From positions 1 through 64,000 of the forward strand of contig NZ_CALTTX010000007.1 of the NCBI RefSeq assembly GCF_943912325.1: a stretch of DNA of 64,000 bases, in the 5' to 3' direction. Numbering within the stretch: position 1 is the first letter of the stretch; every line of letters starts with the position of its first letter. The translations under genes were made by a program, and so were the position numbers. Under the pieces are notes generated by a model, which ran no database searches, had not been told where the DNA came from, and worked only from the letters and a program-made list of their open reading frames with translations. The DNA is from an uncultured Microbacterium sp. (lineage in GTDB: Bacteria > Actinomycetota > Actinomycetes > Actinomycetales > Microbacteriaceae). Below are positions 17,517 to 26,118 of this stretch, piece after piece.

Positions 17517-18146
17517 GTGACCACGAAGTCCCAGGACCGCCGCAAGGTGCGCCTCTCGCGCGCCCTCGGCGTCGCACTCACCCCCAAGGCGGCGCGCATC
17601 CTCGAGAAGCGCCCCTATGCTCCCGGCGAGCACGGCCGCACCAAGCGCAAGGCTGACAGCGACTACGCGGTGCGTCTGCGCGAGAAGCAGCGTCTTCGCG
17701 AGCAGTACGGCATCCGCGAGAAGCAGATGCGCAACACGTTCAACGAGGCCCGCCGCAAGGACGGCCTGACGGGTGAGAACCTCGTCGAGCTGCTCGAGAT
17801 GCGCCTCGACGCTCTCGTGCTGCGTGCCGGCTTCGCCCGCACCACGGCGCAGGCCCGCCAGCTCGTCGTGCACCGCCACATCCTCGTCGACGGCGAGACC
17901 GTCGACCGCCCGTCGTTCCGCGTGAAGCCGGGCCAGCAGATCCACGTCAAGGCCAAGAGCGAGGGCCTCGAGCCCTTCCAGGTTGCCGCCGCCGGTGGTC
18001 ACGCCGACGTGCTGCCCCCCGTTCCGGGCTACCTCGAGGTCGACCTCAGCACCCTGCAGGCCCGTCTCGTGCGTCGCCCCAAGCGCGCCGAGGTTCCCGT
18101 GGTCTGCGAAGTCCAGCTCGTCGTCGAGTACTACGCAGCTCGCTGA
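17517..18146 (+). CDS. rpsD: 30S ribosomal protein S4
   Basis: Primary rRNA-binding protein that nucleates 30S assembly and forms part of the mRNA entry site. From GTG 17517 the protein is 209 residues: MTTKSQDRRKVRLSRALG, then EKRPYAPGEHGRTKRK, then the S4 RNA-binding domain (MRLDALVLRAGFARTTAQARQLVVHRHILVDG, landmark near residue 97, described here by its ends MRLDALV and ILVDG). There are no N-terminal zinc-binding cysteines, so this is the zinc-free form. It stands alone rather than in a ribosomal-protein operon. A GCTGAGC/GCTCAGC hairpin covers its stop codon. Confidence 0.96.
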   Translation: MTTKSQDRRKVRLSRALGVALTPKAARILEKRPYAPGEHGRTKRKADSDYAVRLREKQRLREQYGIREKQMRNTFNEARRKDGLTGENLVELLEMRLDALVLRAGFARTTAQARQLVVHRHILVDGETVDRPSFRVKPGQQIHVKAKSEGLEPFQVAAAGGHADVLPPVPGYLEVDLSTLQARLVRRPKRAEVPVVCEVQLVVEYYAAR

Positions 18147-18255
18147 GCTTCCAGGCTCAGCGCGCTGCGTAGTCGGTTGCTGAGCGCAGCGCCGCAGGCG
18201 CGTAGCCGAAGCGCGCCGCACGCTGACGTTCCATCGTCAGCGCTGCGCACTTCGG
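18142..18255. repeat. Cluster of perfect hairpins after rpsD
   Basis: The gap after rpsD (18147-18443, 297 bases) is full of inverted repeats. GCTGAGC (18142-18148) pairs with GCTCAGC (18155-18161) and spans the rpsD stop. CGCTGACG (18221-18228) pairs with CGTCAGCG (18235-18242), and is nested within CCGAAG (18206-18211) and CTTCGG (18250-18255). The following CTTCGGCAGGCTCAG resembles a mobile-looking extragenic repeat motif common in actinobacterial intergenic DNA. A terminator follows at 18319. Bases 18256-18318 show further partial CTGAGC/GCTCAG matches but no gene. Confidence 0.7.
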
Positions 18256-18318
18256 CAGGCTCAGTAACCGGTGTTAGCCGTCTGAGTCTTAGCGCAGCAC
18301 GCTGAGCCGTAGCTCGTC

Positions 18319-18351
18319 AGAAAGCCGTCGGGGTTTCCCCGGCGGCTTTCT
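18319..18351. terminator. Intrinsic-type terminator hairpin
   Basis: AGAAAGCCG (18319-18327) pairs perfectly with CGGCTTTCT (18343-18351). The stem continues inward through one G-T and one C-G pair to GGGG/CCCC with a TTT loop, for about 15 bp. The T-rich 3' arm (CTTTCT) gives partial poly-U character on the + strand, and the A-rich 5' arm does the same on the other strand. It most likely ends the rpsD transcript. Confidence 0.8.
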
Positions 18352-18443
18352 GCGTTCCGTGTCAGACGTCGCGACTAGCATGGACGAATACCTCGTCGTG
18401 TGCCGTCGTTGCGGCGTGCGACCTCCCCGAGGAAGTGAGTGAG

Positions 18444-18626
18444 ATGAAGTCGCTGTTCTGGTTCGTGCTCGGCATCGCCGGCGGCTTCATCGTGGCGCAC
18501 TTCGTCGACAAGAGCGCCGCGGGTCACGACGCGCTCGAACAGATCGATGCGCGTATCGCGGAGTTCACCGACCGTCTGAGCGACGCGTACCGCGTGCAAG
18601 AGGCCAAGCTCCAGTCCGACGACTGA
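18444..18626 (+). CDS. Small conserved membrane protein upstream of alaS
   Basis: A 60-residue protein beginning MKSLFWFVLGIAGGFIVAHF, with one N-terminal membrane helix, then KSAAGHDALEQIDARIAEFTDRLSDAYR, a short amphipathic helical tail facing the cytoplasm. ATG 18444 is chosen because GAGGAAG (18429-18435) is well placed; an in-frame GTG at 18435 is the alternative. TAGCAT (18376-18381), just past the terminator, is a likely -10. Similar small proteins occur before alaS in related actinobacteria. Function is unknown. Confidence 0.75.
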   Translation: MKSLFWFVLGIAGGFIVAHFVDKSAAGHDALEQIDARIAEFTDRLSDAYRVQEAKLQSDD

Positions 18627-18710
18627 TCGTCGGTGCCCGACCCGACGCATCCGTCCCCCGAGCGATGACGCTTCAGCGTGCGCTCGCCCATTTGCTCAAC
18701 CGAGGAACAC

Positions 18711-21377
18711 ATGAAGACCGCTGAGATCGCCGCTCGCTACCTGGACTACTTCGAGCGCAACGGACACACGATCGTGCCGTCCGCCTCGCTCGTGACCGAC
18801 GATCCTGCGCTGCTGTTCACGATCGCCGGCATGGTGCCGTTCATTCCGTACCTCTCGGGGGATGTTCCCGCGCCGTTCCCGCGTGCGGCCGACAACCAGA
18901 AGTGCATCCGCACGCTCGACATCGAAGAGGTCGGCAAGACGCCCCGCCATGGCACGTTCTTTCAGATGCTCGGCAACTGGTCGTTCGGCGACTACTTCAA
19001 AGAGGGCGCGATTCGCTATGCCTGGGAGCTGCTGACGACGAGCGAAGCCGACGGCGGACTCGGATTCGACCCGAAGGATCTGTGGGTCACGGTCTACGAA
19101 GAAGACGACGAGGCGCACGACCTGTGGCGCGCGATCGCGAACCTCCCCGAAGAGCGCATTCAGCGCCTCGGCAAAGACACCAACTACTGGTCGACCGGCC
19201 TGCCGGGCCCCGCGGGCCCCTGCTCCGAGATCTTCTTCGATCGCGGCCCCGCCTATGGCATCGATGGTGGTCCCGCGACTGATGACGACCGTTACGTCGA
19301 GATCTGGAACCTCGTCTTCATGCAGTACGAGATCGCCGATGTGCAGTCGAAGTACGACTTCCGCATCGTCGGCGAGCTGCCCGCCAAGAACGTCGACACG
19401 GGCATGGGGCTCGAGCGCATCGCTTTCATCAAGCAGGGCGTCGACAACATGTACGAGACCGATCAGGTGCGCCCCGTGCTCGACGCGGCCGTCGCGCTGT
19501 CGGGTAAGACGTACGGCGCAAACCACGACGACGACGTACGCTTCCGCGTCATCGCGGACCACGTGCGCTCATCGCTCATGCTCATGAGCGATGGGGTCAC
19601 GCCGTCGAACGAGGGGCGCGGCTACATCCTGCGCCGCCTCATGCGCCGCGCGATCCGCGCCATGCGGCTGCTCGGCGTCGACGGACCCACGTTCCAGACC
19701 CTCTTTGCGGCTTCGCGCGACGCGATGAAAGAGGCCTACCCCGTCGTCGAGACCGATTACGCGCGCATCGAGCAGTACGCGCTCGCCGAAGAGGCGACGT
19801 TCCTGCGCACGCTGGCGGCAGGATCAGAGAATTTGGATGCCTCGATCGAGGCCCTGAAATCGCGCGGCGGCGACCGCATCGGCGGCGCCGAAGCATTCCT
19901 GCTGCACGACACGTACGGCTTCCCGATCGACCTCACGCTCGAGATCGCCGAAGAGGCCGGGCTGAGCGTCGATCGCGACGCGTTCGACACCCTGATGGCC
20001 GAGCAGCGGGCGCGCGCCAAGGCGGATGCGCGTTCGCGCAAGCGCCAGCTCGCCGACACGAGCGTCTACCGCGATCTGCGCGCGAAGGGCGAGACCGTCT
20101 TCACGGGCTACAGCGACCTCGAGACGCCGTCGCGCGTGCTCGGAATCCTGCGTGACGGCGTTCCGGTGAGCCGGGCGAGCGCGGGCGAGATCGTCGAGGT
20201 GATCCTCGCCGAGACGGCGCTGTACGCCGAGAGCGGCGGTCAGGTTGCCGACAAGGGCGTCATCGTTGGCCCGGGCTACGAGCTCGACGTCATCGATGTG
20301 CAGAAGCCCGTGCCGGGTCTCGTCAGCCACACTGTCGAAGTCGCGACCGGAGAGGTCGGGGTCGACGAACCCGCGACGAGCATCGTCGACGCCGCGAACC
20401 GGCGTGCGGCCGCGCAAGCGCACTCCGCGACACACCTCGTGCACGCGGCGATCCGCGACACACTGGGCTCGTCGGCGACGCAGGCCGGGTCGCTCAACCG
20501 TGCGGGCTACTTGCGGTTCGATTTCTCGTGGGGTCAGGCGCTGTCGGGCGAAACGAAGACCGAGATCGAAGAGATCGCGAACCGGGCGATCGCCGACAAC
20601 CTCGCCGTGACGACGCGTGTGCTGAGCCTCGATGAGGCGAAGCAAGCGGGCGCGATGGCGCTGTTCGGTGAGAAGTACGGCGATGTCGTCCGCATGGTCG
20701 ACATCGGCGGACCCTGGTCGCGAGAGCTCTGCGGTGGCACGCACGTCGCGACGTCGGCCGAGATCGGGCTCGTGAGCGTCGTGGGGGAGCAGTCGGTTGG
20801 AGCATCCAATCGCCGTATCGAGTCGCTCGTCGGCCTCGACGCCTTCCGCGAGCTCGCGGCCGAGCGCGCGCTCGTTTCGCAGCTGACGGCGTCGCTCAAG
20901 ACGCCGCGTGATCAGCTCGCGCAGCGGGTCAGCGACCTCGCGAGCGAGCTCAAGGCTGCCGAGAAGAAGATCGCGGCCTTCGAGGCGCGCGCGCTCGGCG
21001 AGAAGGCGCCGCAGTTGGCGGCGACCCTGACGCGCACGACTGGCATCGGCGTGGTTGCGGAGCCGGTCGGCGAGGTGTCGTCGGGCGACGATCTGCGCCA
21101 GCTCGCGACGAGCGTGCGTGATCGGGTCGGCTCGGACGCCGCGGTCATCGCCCTCGCCGGTGTTGCGGCTGGCCGTCCCGTCGTGATCGTTGCGACGAAC
21201 GAGGCGGCGCGTAGCGCGGGGCTCCGCGCGGGCGCTCTCGCGAAGGTCGCGGCAGGCGTGCTCGGTGGTGGCGGCGGCGGACGCGACGATGTTGCACAGG
21301 GCGGCGGGACGGATGCTGGGGCGATCGCGGCCGCGCTTGCGGCGGTGCGCGAGACCGTGGAGCGCCAGAGCGCGTGA
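18711..21377 (+). CDS. alaS: Alanine--tRNA ligase
   Basis: Charges tRNA-Ala and edits mischarged Ser/Gly. From ATG 18711 the protein is 888 residues: class-II catalytic core (FTIAGMVPFIPYL, NQKCIRTLDIEEVGKTPRHGTFFQM as the conserved early block), tRNA-recognition region, editing domain with HSATHLVHAAIR and CGGTH zinc motifs, and a Gly-rich C-terminal DHHA1 domain (GGGGGGRDDVAQGGG). Only the shorter start gives the family N-terminus. The stop overlaps ruvX by 4 bases. Clustering with ruvX and mltG is common in actinobacteria. Confidence 0.96.
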   Translation: MKTAEIAARYLDYFERNGHTIVPSASLVTDDPALLFTIAGMVPFIPYLSGDVPAPFPRAADNQKCIRTLDIEEVGKTPRHGTFFQMLGNWSFGDYFKEGAIRYAWELLTTSEADGGLGFDPKDLWVTVYEEDDEAHDLWRAIANLPEERIQRLGKDTNYWSTGLPGPAGPCSEIFFDRGPAYGIDGGPATDDDRYVEIWNLVFMQYEIADVQSKYDFRIVGELPAKNVDTGMGLERIAFIKQGVDNMYETDQVRPVLDAAVALSGKTYGANHDDDVRFRVIADHVRSSLMLMSDGVTPSNEGRGYILRRLMRRAIRAMRLLGVDGPTFQTLFAASRDAMKEAYPVVETDYARIEQYALAEEATFLRTLAAGSENLDASIEALKSRGGDRIGGAEAFLLHDTYGFPIDLTLEIAEEAGLSVDRDAFDTLMAEQRARAKADARSRKRQLADTSVYRDLRAKGETVFTGYSDLETPSRVLGILRDGVPVSRASAGEIVEVILAETALYAESGGQVADKGVIVGPGYELDVIDVQKPVPGLVSHTVEVATGEVGVDEPATSIVDAANRRAAAQAHSATHLVHAAIRDTLGSSATQAGSLNRAGYLRFDFSWGQALSGETKTEIEEIANRAIADNLAVTTRVLSLDEAKQAGAMALFGEKYGDVVRMVDIGGPWSRELCGGTHVATSAEIGLVSVVGEQSVGASNRRIESLVGLDAFRELAAERALVSQLTASLKTPRDQLAQRVSDLASELKAAEKKIAAFEARALGEKAPQLAATLTRTTGIGVVAEPVGEVSSGDDLRQLATSVRDRVGSDAAVIALAGVAAGRPVVIVATNEAARSAGLRAGALAKVAAGVLGGGGGGRDDVAQGGGTDAGAIAAALAAVRETVERQSA

Positions 21378-21853
21378 GCGGCTTCCGCCGGGGAGTGCGG
21401 CTCGGCGTCGACGTCGGCTCGGTACGCGTCGGCGTGGCGCGGAGCGATCCGGACGGCCTGCTCGCCGTTCCCGTCGAGACGGTGCCGCGTGACGACAAGG
21501 CGCTCGCCCGTGTGGTGGAGCTTGCCGACGAGCACGGCGCGATCGAGCTCGTCGTCGGTCTGCCGGTTTCTCTGCGTGGGGGAGAAACCGCGTCGACGGC
21601 CGATGCGCGGCAGTTCGCTCGAGACCTCGCTCGTGCGTCGACGGGCTCTGAGCGCACGGTCCGGCTCGTCGACGAGCGGCTCTCGACCACGACGGCGCAC
21701 GATCAGCTGAGATCCGCTGGGCGTTCTCAGAAGTCGTCTCGTAAGATGGTCGATCAGGTCGCCGCCGTCGTCATCCTCCAACACGCCATAGACGTCGAGA
21801 AGGGGCGCGGGTCCGCTCCCGGACACCTCGTGACCGCTGAAGACGTGAGCTGA
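21374..21853 (+). CDS. ruvX: YqgF/RuvX-family RNase H-like nuclease (putative Holliday junction resolvase)
   Basis: A 159-residue RNase H-fold protein of the YqgF family, implicated in 16S rRNA 5'-end processing and pre-16S turnover, and formerly proposed as a resolvase. Conserved blocks are VRLGVDVGSVRVGVARSD near the N-terminus, VVGLPVSLRGGE in the middle and VRLVDERLSTTTAH near the C-terminus, with the catalytic acids in the first and third. GTG 21374 overlaps the alaS stop, and its own stop shares a base with mltG, so the three are translationally coupled. Confidence 0.92.
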   Translation: MSGFRRGVRLGVDVGSVRVGVARSDPDGLLAVPVETVPRDDKALARVVELADEHGAIELVVGLPVSLRGGETASTADARQFARDLARASTGSERTVRLVDERLSTTTAHDQLRSAGRSQKSSRKMVDQVAAVVILQHAIDVEKGRGSAPGHLVTAEDVS

Positions 21854-23415
21854 TGACCGACGACCCGAACGCCGAGAATCGCCCGCACGACACCGTCGCG
21901 GACGATCTCTTCGCCGACCTCCCGACGGCCGCGCCCCGGCGCCCGAGCGCGTCGGCCGTCCCGGAACCTGCGTCGGAAGGCGAACGCCCTCTGACGCGGC
22001 GTGAGGCCCGGGAACGCCTCGCGGCGACCGGAGCCGTGCCGATTCAGCGGCAGGGCGAGCCCGAGGCAGAGGACGACGCGCGACCGGCGCCGGTTTCGGC
22101 AGCCACAACTCTCTCGGCCGAGGGCCCGAGTGTGCTCCCACAGGACGCCGTTGCGCCCGACCGTCCTGCGCCTCGGCGGCCGACAGCCGAGCGTGCCGTC
22201 GTCGAATCGGCCGGTACCGAACGTGAGGCGGCGGATTCGATCGCAACCGAACCGCCCGTCGGAACGGACGCGCTCGCCGCGGTCCTGGGGGAACGCGTGT
22301 TCGTTGTGCCCTCGACGGCTGCGCGCAAACGTCGCCGGCGGCGGAACGGGTGGATCTCGGCGATCATCACGTTCGTGGTCATCGCGGCCGTGGCTGTCGG
22401 CGGGGTATGGGCGTGGGACACGTACGGCGCACCCGTACGCAAGTTCTTCGGCTGGACCGAGCCGGTCGATTTCGCCGCGGGCGAGGCCACGGGCGAGGCG
22501 ATCGTCGCCATCGCGAAGGGTGATAACGGGTCGGTCATCTCGAAGACGTTGTTCGAGGCTGGCGTGACCAAGACATCGAGCGCCTTTTACGACTATCTCG
22601 TCAAGCAGTCACCGAACGCGACGTTCTACCCGGGTACTTACCGGCTGCAGACGCGCATGACGTCGGCCGCGGTGCTCACCGCGCTGAAAGACCCCGCAAA
22701 CAAGGTCGCGAACTCGCTCGTGGTGCGCGAAGGCTGGACGCAGGCGCAGATCGCCGACGGTCTCGCGACGGCGCTCAACGTCGCACCCGATGCCGTGACC
22801 GCCGCGATGAAGGATCCGAGCGCTTATGGCGTATCGGCGCCGACGCTCGAGGGTTGGCTCTTCCCCGCGACGTACACGTTCGATCCCGGAACCACGCCCG
22901 AGCAGGCCGTGCAGCAGATGGTGGCGCGCATGACGCAGGCGCTCGACAGTGCGGGCGTGGCCGCCGCCGACCGCCAGCGGATTCTCACGATCGCGTCGAT
23001 CATCCAGCGTGAAGCGCGAGCGGGGGCCGACCTCGCGAAGGTTTCGCGCGTGATCGAGAACCGCCTCGACCCGAGCAATGGCGAGACGTCGGGGCTGCTG
23101 CAGATGGACTCGACCGCGCAGTACGGCTACGGCGAGATGCACGACGGCAGCGCCTCGACGTCGGCGGCGGCGCAGAGCGATGACAACCCGTGGAACACCT
23201 ACGTGCACGCGGGTCTTCCGGCGGGGCCCATCGCGAACCCGGGTGATGCCGCGATCGCCGCGGCTCTGCACCCGGCCGACGGCCCGTGGCTCTACTTCGT
23301 GACCGTCAACCTCGATACGGGTGAGACCGTGTTCTCCACGACGTACGCCGAGCATGAGAAGGCCGTCGCGCAGTGGACACAGTGGTGCAAAGACAATCCG
23401 AACAGCGGATGCTGA
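21853..23415 (+). CDS. mltG: Endolytic murein transglycosylase MltG
   Basis: Membrane-anchored lytic transglycosylase that cuts nascent glycan strands and helps end peptidoglycan polymerisation. The 520-residue protein has a long disordered Ala/Pro/Glu-rich cytoplasmic region (1-155), a basic cluster RKRRRRRN, a membrane helix (about 165-187), and an extracytoplasmic YceG domain. The catalytic Glu is in IASIIQREA (near residue 387), followed by the conserved LLQMDSTAQYGYG and NPWNTYVHAGLPAGPI. The extended N-terminus is longer than in enterobacteria and typical of actinobacteria. It overlaps aroE by 7 bases. Confidence 0.93.
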   Translation: MTDDPNAENRPHDTVADDLFADLPTAAPRRPSASAVPEPASEGERPLTRREARERLAATGAVPIQRQGEPEAEDDARPAPVSAATTLSAEGPSVLPQDAVAPDRPAPRRPTAERAVVESAGTEREAADSIATEPPVGTDALAAVLGERVFVVPSTAARKRRRRRNGWISAIITFVVIAAVAVGGVWAWDTYGAPVRKFFGWTEPVDFAAGEATGEAIVAIAKGDNGSVISKTLFEAGVTKTSSAFYDYLVKQSPNATFYPGTYRLQTRMTSAAVLTALKDPANKVANSLVVREGWTQAQIADGLATALNVAPDAVTAAMKDPSAYGVSAPTLEGWLFPATYTFDPGTTPEQAVQQMVARMTQALDSAGVAAADRQRILTIASIIQREARAGADLAKVSRVIENRLDPSNGETSGLLQMDSTAQYGYGEMHDGSASTSAAAQSDDNPWNTYVHAGLPAGPIANPGDAAIAAALHPADGPWLYFVTVNLDTGETVFSTTYAEHEKAVAQWTQWCKDNPNSGC

Positions 23416-24266
23416 GCGCCGAGCCGCGCCCGAGCGCTCGGCGACTGGCCGTGTGGGGCGACCCGATTGCGCACAGCCTCTCGCCCGCGATGCACGCGGC
23501 GGCGTACGCCGTGCTCGGTCTCGACTGGGACTACGGCCGCGAGCAGGTGGCCGAGCACGAGTTCGATAAGACGCTCGCCCGTCTCGACGGAACCTGGCGT
23601 GGGCTCTCGGTCACGATGCCGCTGAAGGAGCGCGCGTGGGCCGCGAGCGTTCGTCGCTCTCGCACGGCCGAACTGACCCGAGCCGTCAACACACTGTTGT
23701 TCACCGAGGCGGGTCCGGTTGGCATCAACACCGATGTCGCGGGACTCGCGGCGGCTTTGCGCGAGGCGGGCTTCGGCGGCGTTGACGCGGTGCGCGTGCT
23801 CGGCGGGGGTCGCACGGCCGCGTCGGCGATCGTGTCGCTCGGGGAATTGGGCGCGCACCACGTCACGGTGCACGCCCGTCGTCCCGAGGCGGTCGCCGAT
23901 TTCGTGGCGCTGGGGGAGGCGACGGGGGTTTCCGTTACGATCGCGCCGCTTCATGCCGATGCCTTCGACGACGCGGCAGATCTTGTGTTGTCGACGCTGC
24001 CGGGCGGAACCGCTCTCGCCGACGAGGTCGTTGCTGCCGCGGCATCCACTCCGCTCTTCGATGTCGCCTACAACCCGTGGCCATCCGTGCTCGGCGAACA
24101 GTGGCGTGAGGCCGGGGGAGCGATCACCTCGGGCGCGGGGATGCTCGCGCAACAGGCCCTGCGCCAGATCCGCTTCTTCGTCTCGGGCGACGACACGCAC
24201 CCCCTCCCGGACGAGGCGACCGTGCTCGCGGCGATGCGCCAGGCGGCGGCTGGCTCCGCGCACTGA
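23409..24266 (+). CDS. aroE: Shikimate 5-dehydrogenase
   Basis: NADPH-dependent reduction of 3-dehydroshikimate to shikimate. From ATG 23409 the protein is 285 residues: VWGDPIAHSLSPAMHAAAY (substrate loop with SLSPAMH), SVTMPLKE with the catalytic Lys, GINTDVAGL, and a Rossmann motif VRVLGGGRTAAS. An in-frame ATG at 23373 is deeper inside mltG and less likely. The Rossmann glycine pattern GGGRTA is slightly unlike the usual GAGGA but typical of actinobacterial AroE. It opens the aroE-C-K-B-Q run, separated from aroC by 59 bases. Confidence 0.92.
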   Translation: MLSAEPRPSARRLAVWGDPIAHSLSPAMHAAAYAVLGLDWDYGREQVAEHEFDKTLARLDGTWRGLSVTMPLKERAWAASVRRSRTAELTRAVNTLLFTEAGPVGINTDVAGLAAALREAGFGGVDAVRVLGGGRTAASAIVSLGELGAHHVTVHARRPEAVADFVALGEATGVSVTIAPLHADAFDDAADLVLSTLPGGTALADEVVAAAASTPLFDVAYNPWPSVLGEQWREAGGAITSGAGMLAQQALRQIRFFVSGDDTHPLPDEATVLAAMRQAAAGSAH

Positions 24267-24325
24267 CGACACTCGGGCCCCGTCATCGACGCGAGAGCGC
24301 CGGGCGCGCATGGGAGGATAGAGGA

Positions 24326-25558
24326 ATGCTTCGCGTGTTGACGGCCGGGGAATCGCACGGCCCCGAACTCATCGCGGTCATGGAGGGTCTGCCCGCGGGC
24401 GTCCCGATCACGGCCGACGACATCCAGTCCGATCTCGCCCGCCGTCGCCTCGGCTACGGACGCGGCTCGCGGCAGAAGTTCGAGGCCGACGACCTGACGA
24501 TCTCGACCGGAATCGTGCACGGTTACAGCCTCGGCAGCCCCATCGCGCTCCGCATCGGCAACACCGAGTGGCCGAAGTGGGAAGAGGTCATGAACCCCGC
24601 TCCCGTCGAGCTGACGGATCGCTCGCGGGGGCGCGGCGCCGCGCTGACGCGCCCGCGGCCGGGGCACGCCGACCTCGTCGGCATGCAGAAGTACGGCTTC
24701 GATTCGGCACGGCCCGTGCTCGAACGCGCGAGCGCGCGCGAGACCGCGGCCCGCGTCGCGCTCGGCGCGATAGCGCGGGCGTTCCTCACGCAACTCGGCA
24801 TCCGTCTCGTCAGTCACACCCTCTCGATCGGTCCCGTGCGCGTTCCCGAAGATGCGGCCCTGCCGACTCCCGACGACGTCGCCGCGCTTGACGCCGATCC
24901 GTTGCGCTGCTTCGACGCCGCGACCTCGGCGGCGATGGTCGACGAGGTCGATGACGCGCGCCGCACGGGCGACACGCTCGGTGGGATCGTTGAAGTTCTC
25001 GCCTACGGCCTGCCGCCCGGGCTCGGTTCCTACGTTCACTGGGATCGCCGGCTCGACGCGAAGCTTGCCCAGGCCCTCATGTCGATCCAGGCGATCAAGG
25101 GCGTCGAGGTCGGCGACGGCTTCGAAACGACCCGCCGTCGTGGCTCGGCCGCACATGACGAACTGTTCGTGACCGACGACGGCATCACGCGCTCGTCGGA
25201 TCGCGCCGGGGGAACCGAGGGTGGCATGTCGACCGGAACCGTGTTGCGCGTGCGCGCGGGCATGAAGCCGATCGCGACCGTTCCCCACTCGCTTCGCACG
25301 GTCGACGTCGCAACGGGAGAGGCCGCCGGCGCGCACCACCAGCGCTCCGACGTCTGCGCGGTTCCGGCCGCGGGTGTCGTCGCCGAGGCCATGGTCGCGA
25401 TCGTGCTGGCAGAAGAGGTGCTCGAGAAGTTCGGCGGCGACAGCGTCACCGAGACGGCGCGTAACCTCGAGGCATACCTCGCCGCGATTCCCGAGACTCT
25501 GCGCACGAGCGCCGAATCGGATCCGGTGCTCGCCGCCGCCAAAGATGACTGGCACTGA
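24326..25558 (+). CDS. aroC: Chorismate synthase
   Basis: Last common-pathway enzyme: converts EPSP to chorismate using reduced FMN without net redox change. The 410-residue protein begins MLRVLTAGESHGPELIAVMEG, a diagnostic opening, and has GRGSRQKFEADDL, RPRPGHADLVGMQKY and HHQRSDVCAVPAAGVVAEAM. The ATG has an AGAGGA site just upstream and a GGAGG at 24312-24316. It overlaps aroK by 14 bases. Confidence 0.97.
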   Translation: MLRVLTAGESHGPELIAVMEGLPAGVPITADDIQSDLARRRLGYGRGSRQKFEADDLTISTGIVHGYSLGSPIALRIGNTEWPKWEEVMNPAPVELTDRSRGRGAALTRPRPGHADLVGMQKYGFDSARPVLERASARETAARVALGAIARAFLTQLGIRLVSHTLSIGPVRVPEDAALPTPDDVAALDADPLRCFDAATSAAMVDEVDDARRTGDTLGGIVEVLAYGLPPGLGSYVHWDRRLDAKLAQALMSIQAIKGVEVGDGFETTRRRGSAAHDELFVTDDGITRSSDRAGGTEGGMSTGTVLRVRAGMKPIATVPHSLRTVDVATGEAAGAHHQRSDVCAVPAAGVVAEAMVAIVLAEEVLEKFGGDSVTETARNLEAYLAAIPETLRTSAESDPVLAAAKDDWH

Positions 25559-26102
25559 CCCCGGCAGCCTCGAGTCCGCGCCCCCGAGCATCGTGTTCGT
25601 CGGGCCCATGGGTGCCGGAAAGACGAGTATCGGGCGGCGCGTGGCGAAGTCGCTCGGGCTGGCTTTCGCCGACACCGATGCCCTGATTGTGCGCGAGCAC
25701 GGGCCGATTCCCGACCTTTTCGCGACGCAGGGTGAGTCCGCCTTCCGCGCGATCGAACGCGACGTCGTGCGCGATGCGCTCGCCCGCGGAACCGTCGTCG
25801 CACTCGGCGGCGGTGCCGTGCTCGACGAAGGCACGCGCCGCGCGCTCTCGGCCCACCACGTGATCTTTCTGACCGTCGGCACCCGCCAGATCAAACGCCG
25901 CCTCGGCACGGGTCAGAGTAGGCCCCTCGTCGCGGGGGATGACCCCGTCGCGCGCTGGGAGCAGATCTTCACCGAGCGCAAACCGCTCTACGACGAGGTC
26001 TCGGACGTCGTCTTCGACACGTCGCGCGCGCCGATGACGGCTATCGCGACCGATATCGCCGAGTGGGCTCGGAAGCGGCTCGCTTCCCCCGCGGGCGAGT
26101 AA
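25545..26102 (+). CDS. aroK: Shikimate kinase
   Basis: Phosphorylates shikimate at O3 with ATP. From ATG 25545 the protein is 185 residues with Walker A GPMGAGKTSIGRRVA (near residue 20), the shikimate-binding Asp in FADTDALI, the GESAFRAIE segment and GGGAV glycine loop, and the lid region RPLV. The frame continues far upstream inside aroC, but only this start gives normal length. It overlaps aroC by 14 bases and is followed 16 bases later by aroB, an order shared across actinobacteria. Confidence 0.94.
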   Translation: MTGTDPGSLESAPPSIVFVGPMGAGKTSIGRRVAKSLGLAFADTDALIVREHGPIPDLFATQGESAFRAIERDVVRDALARGTVVALGGGAVLDEGTRRALSAHHVIFLTVGTRQIKRRLGTGQSRPLVAGDDPVARWEQIFTERKPLYDEVSDVVFDTSRAPMTAIATDIAEWARKRLASPAGE

Positions 26103-26118
26103 TCGAAAGGATGACAGC

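Noticed and set aside
24068..25909. Minus-strand open frame of 613 codons
   Set aside because: It opposes aroC and aroK, which have clear motifs; composition is that of a GC-rich shadow frame.
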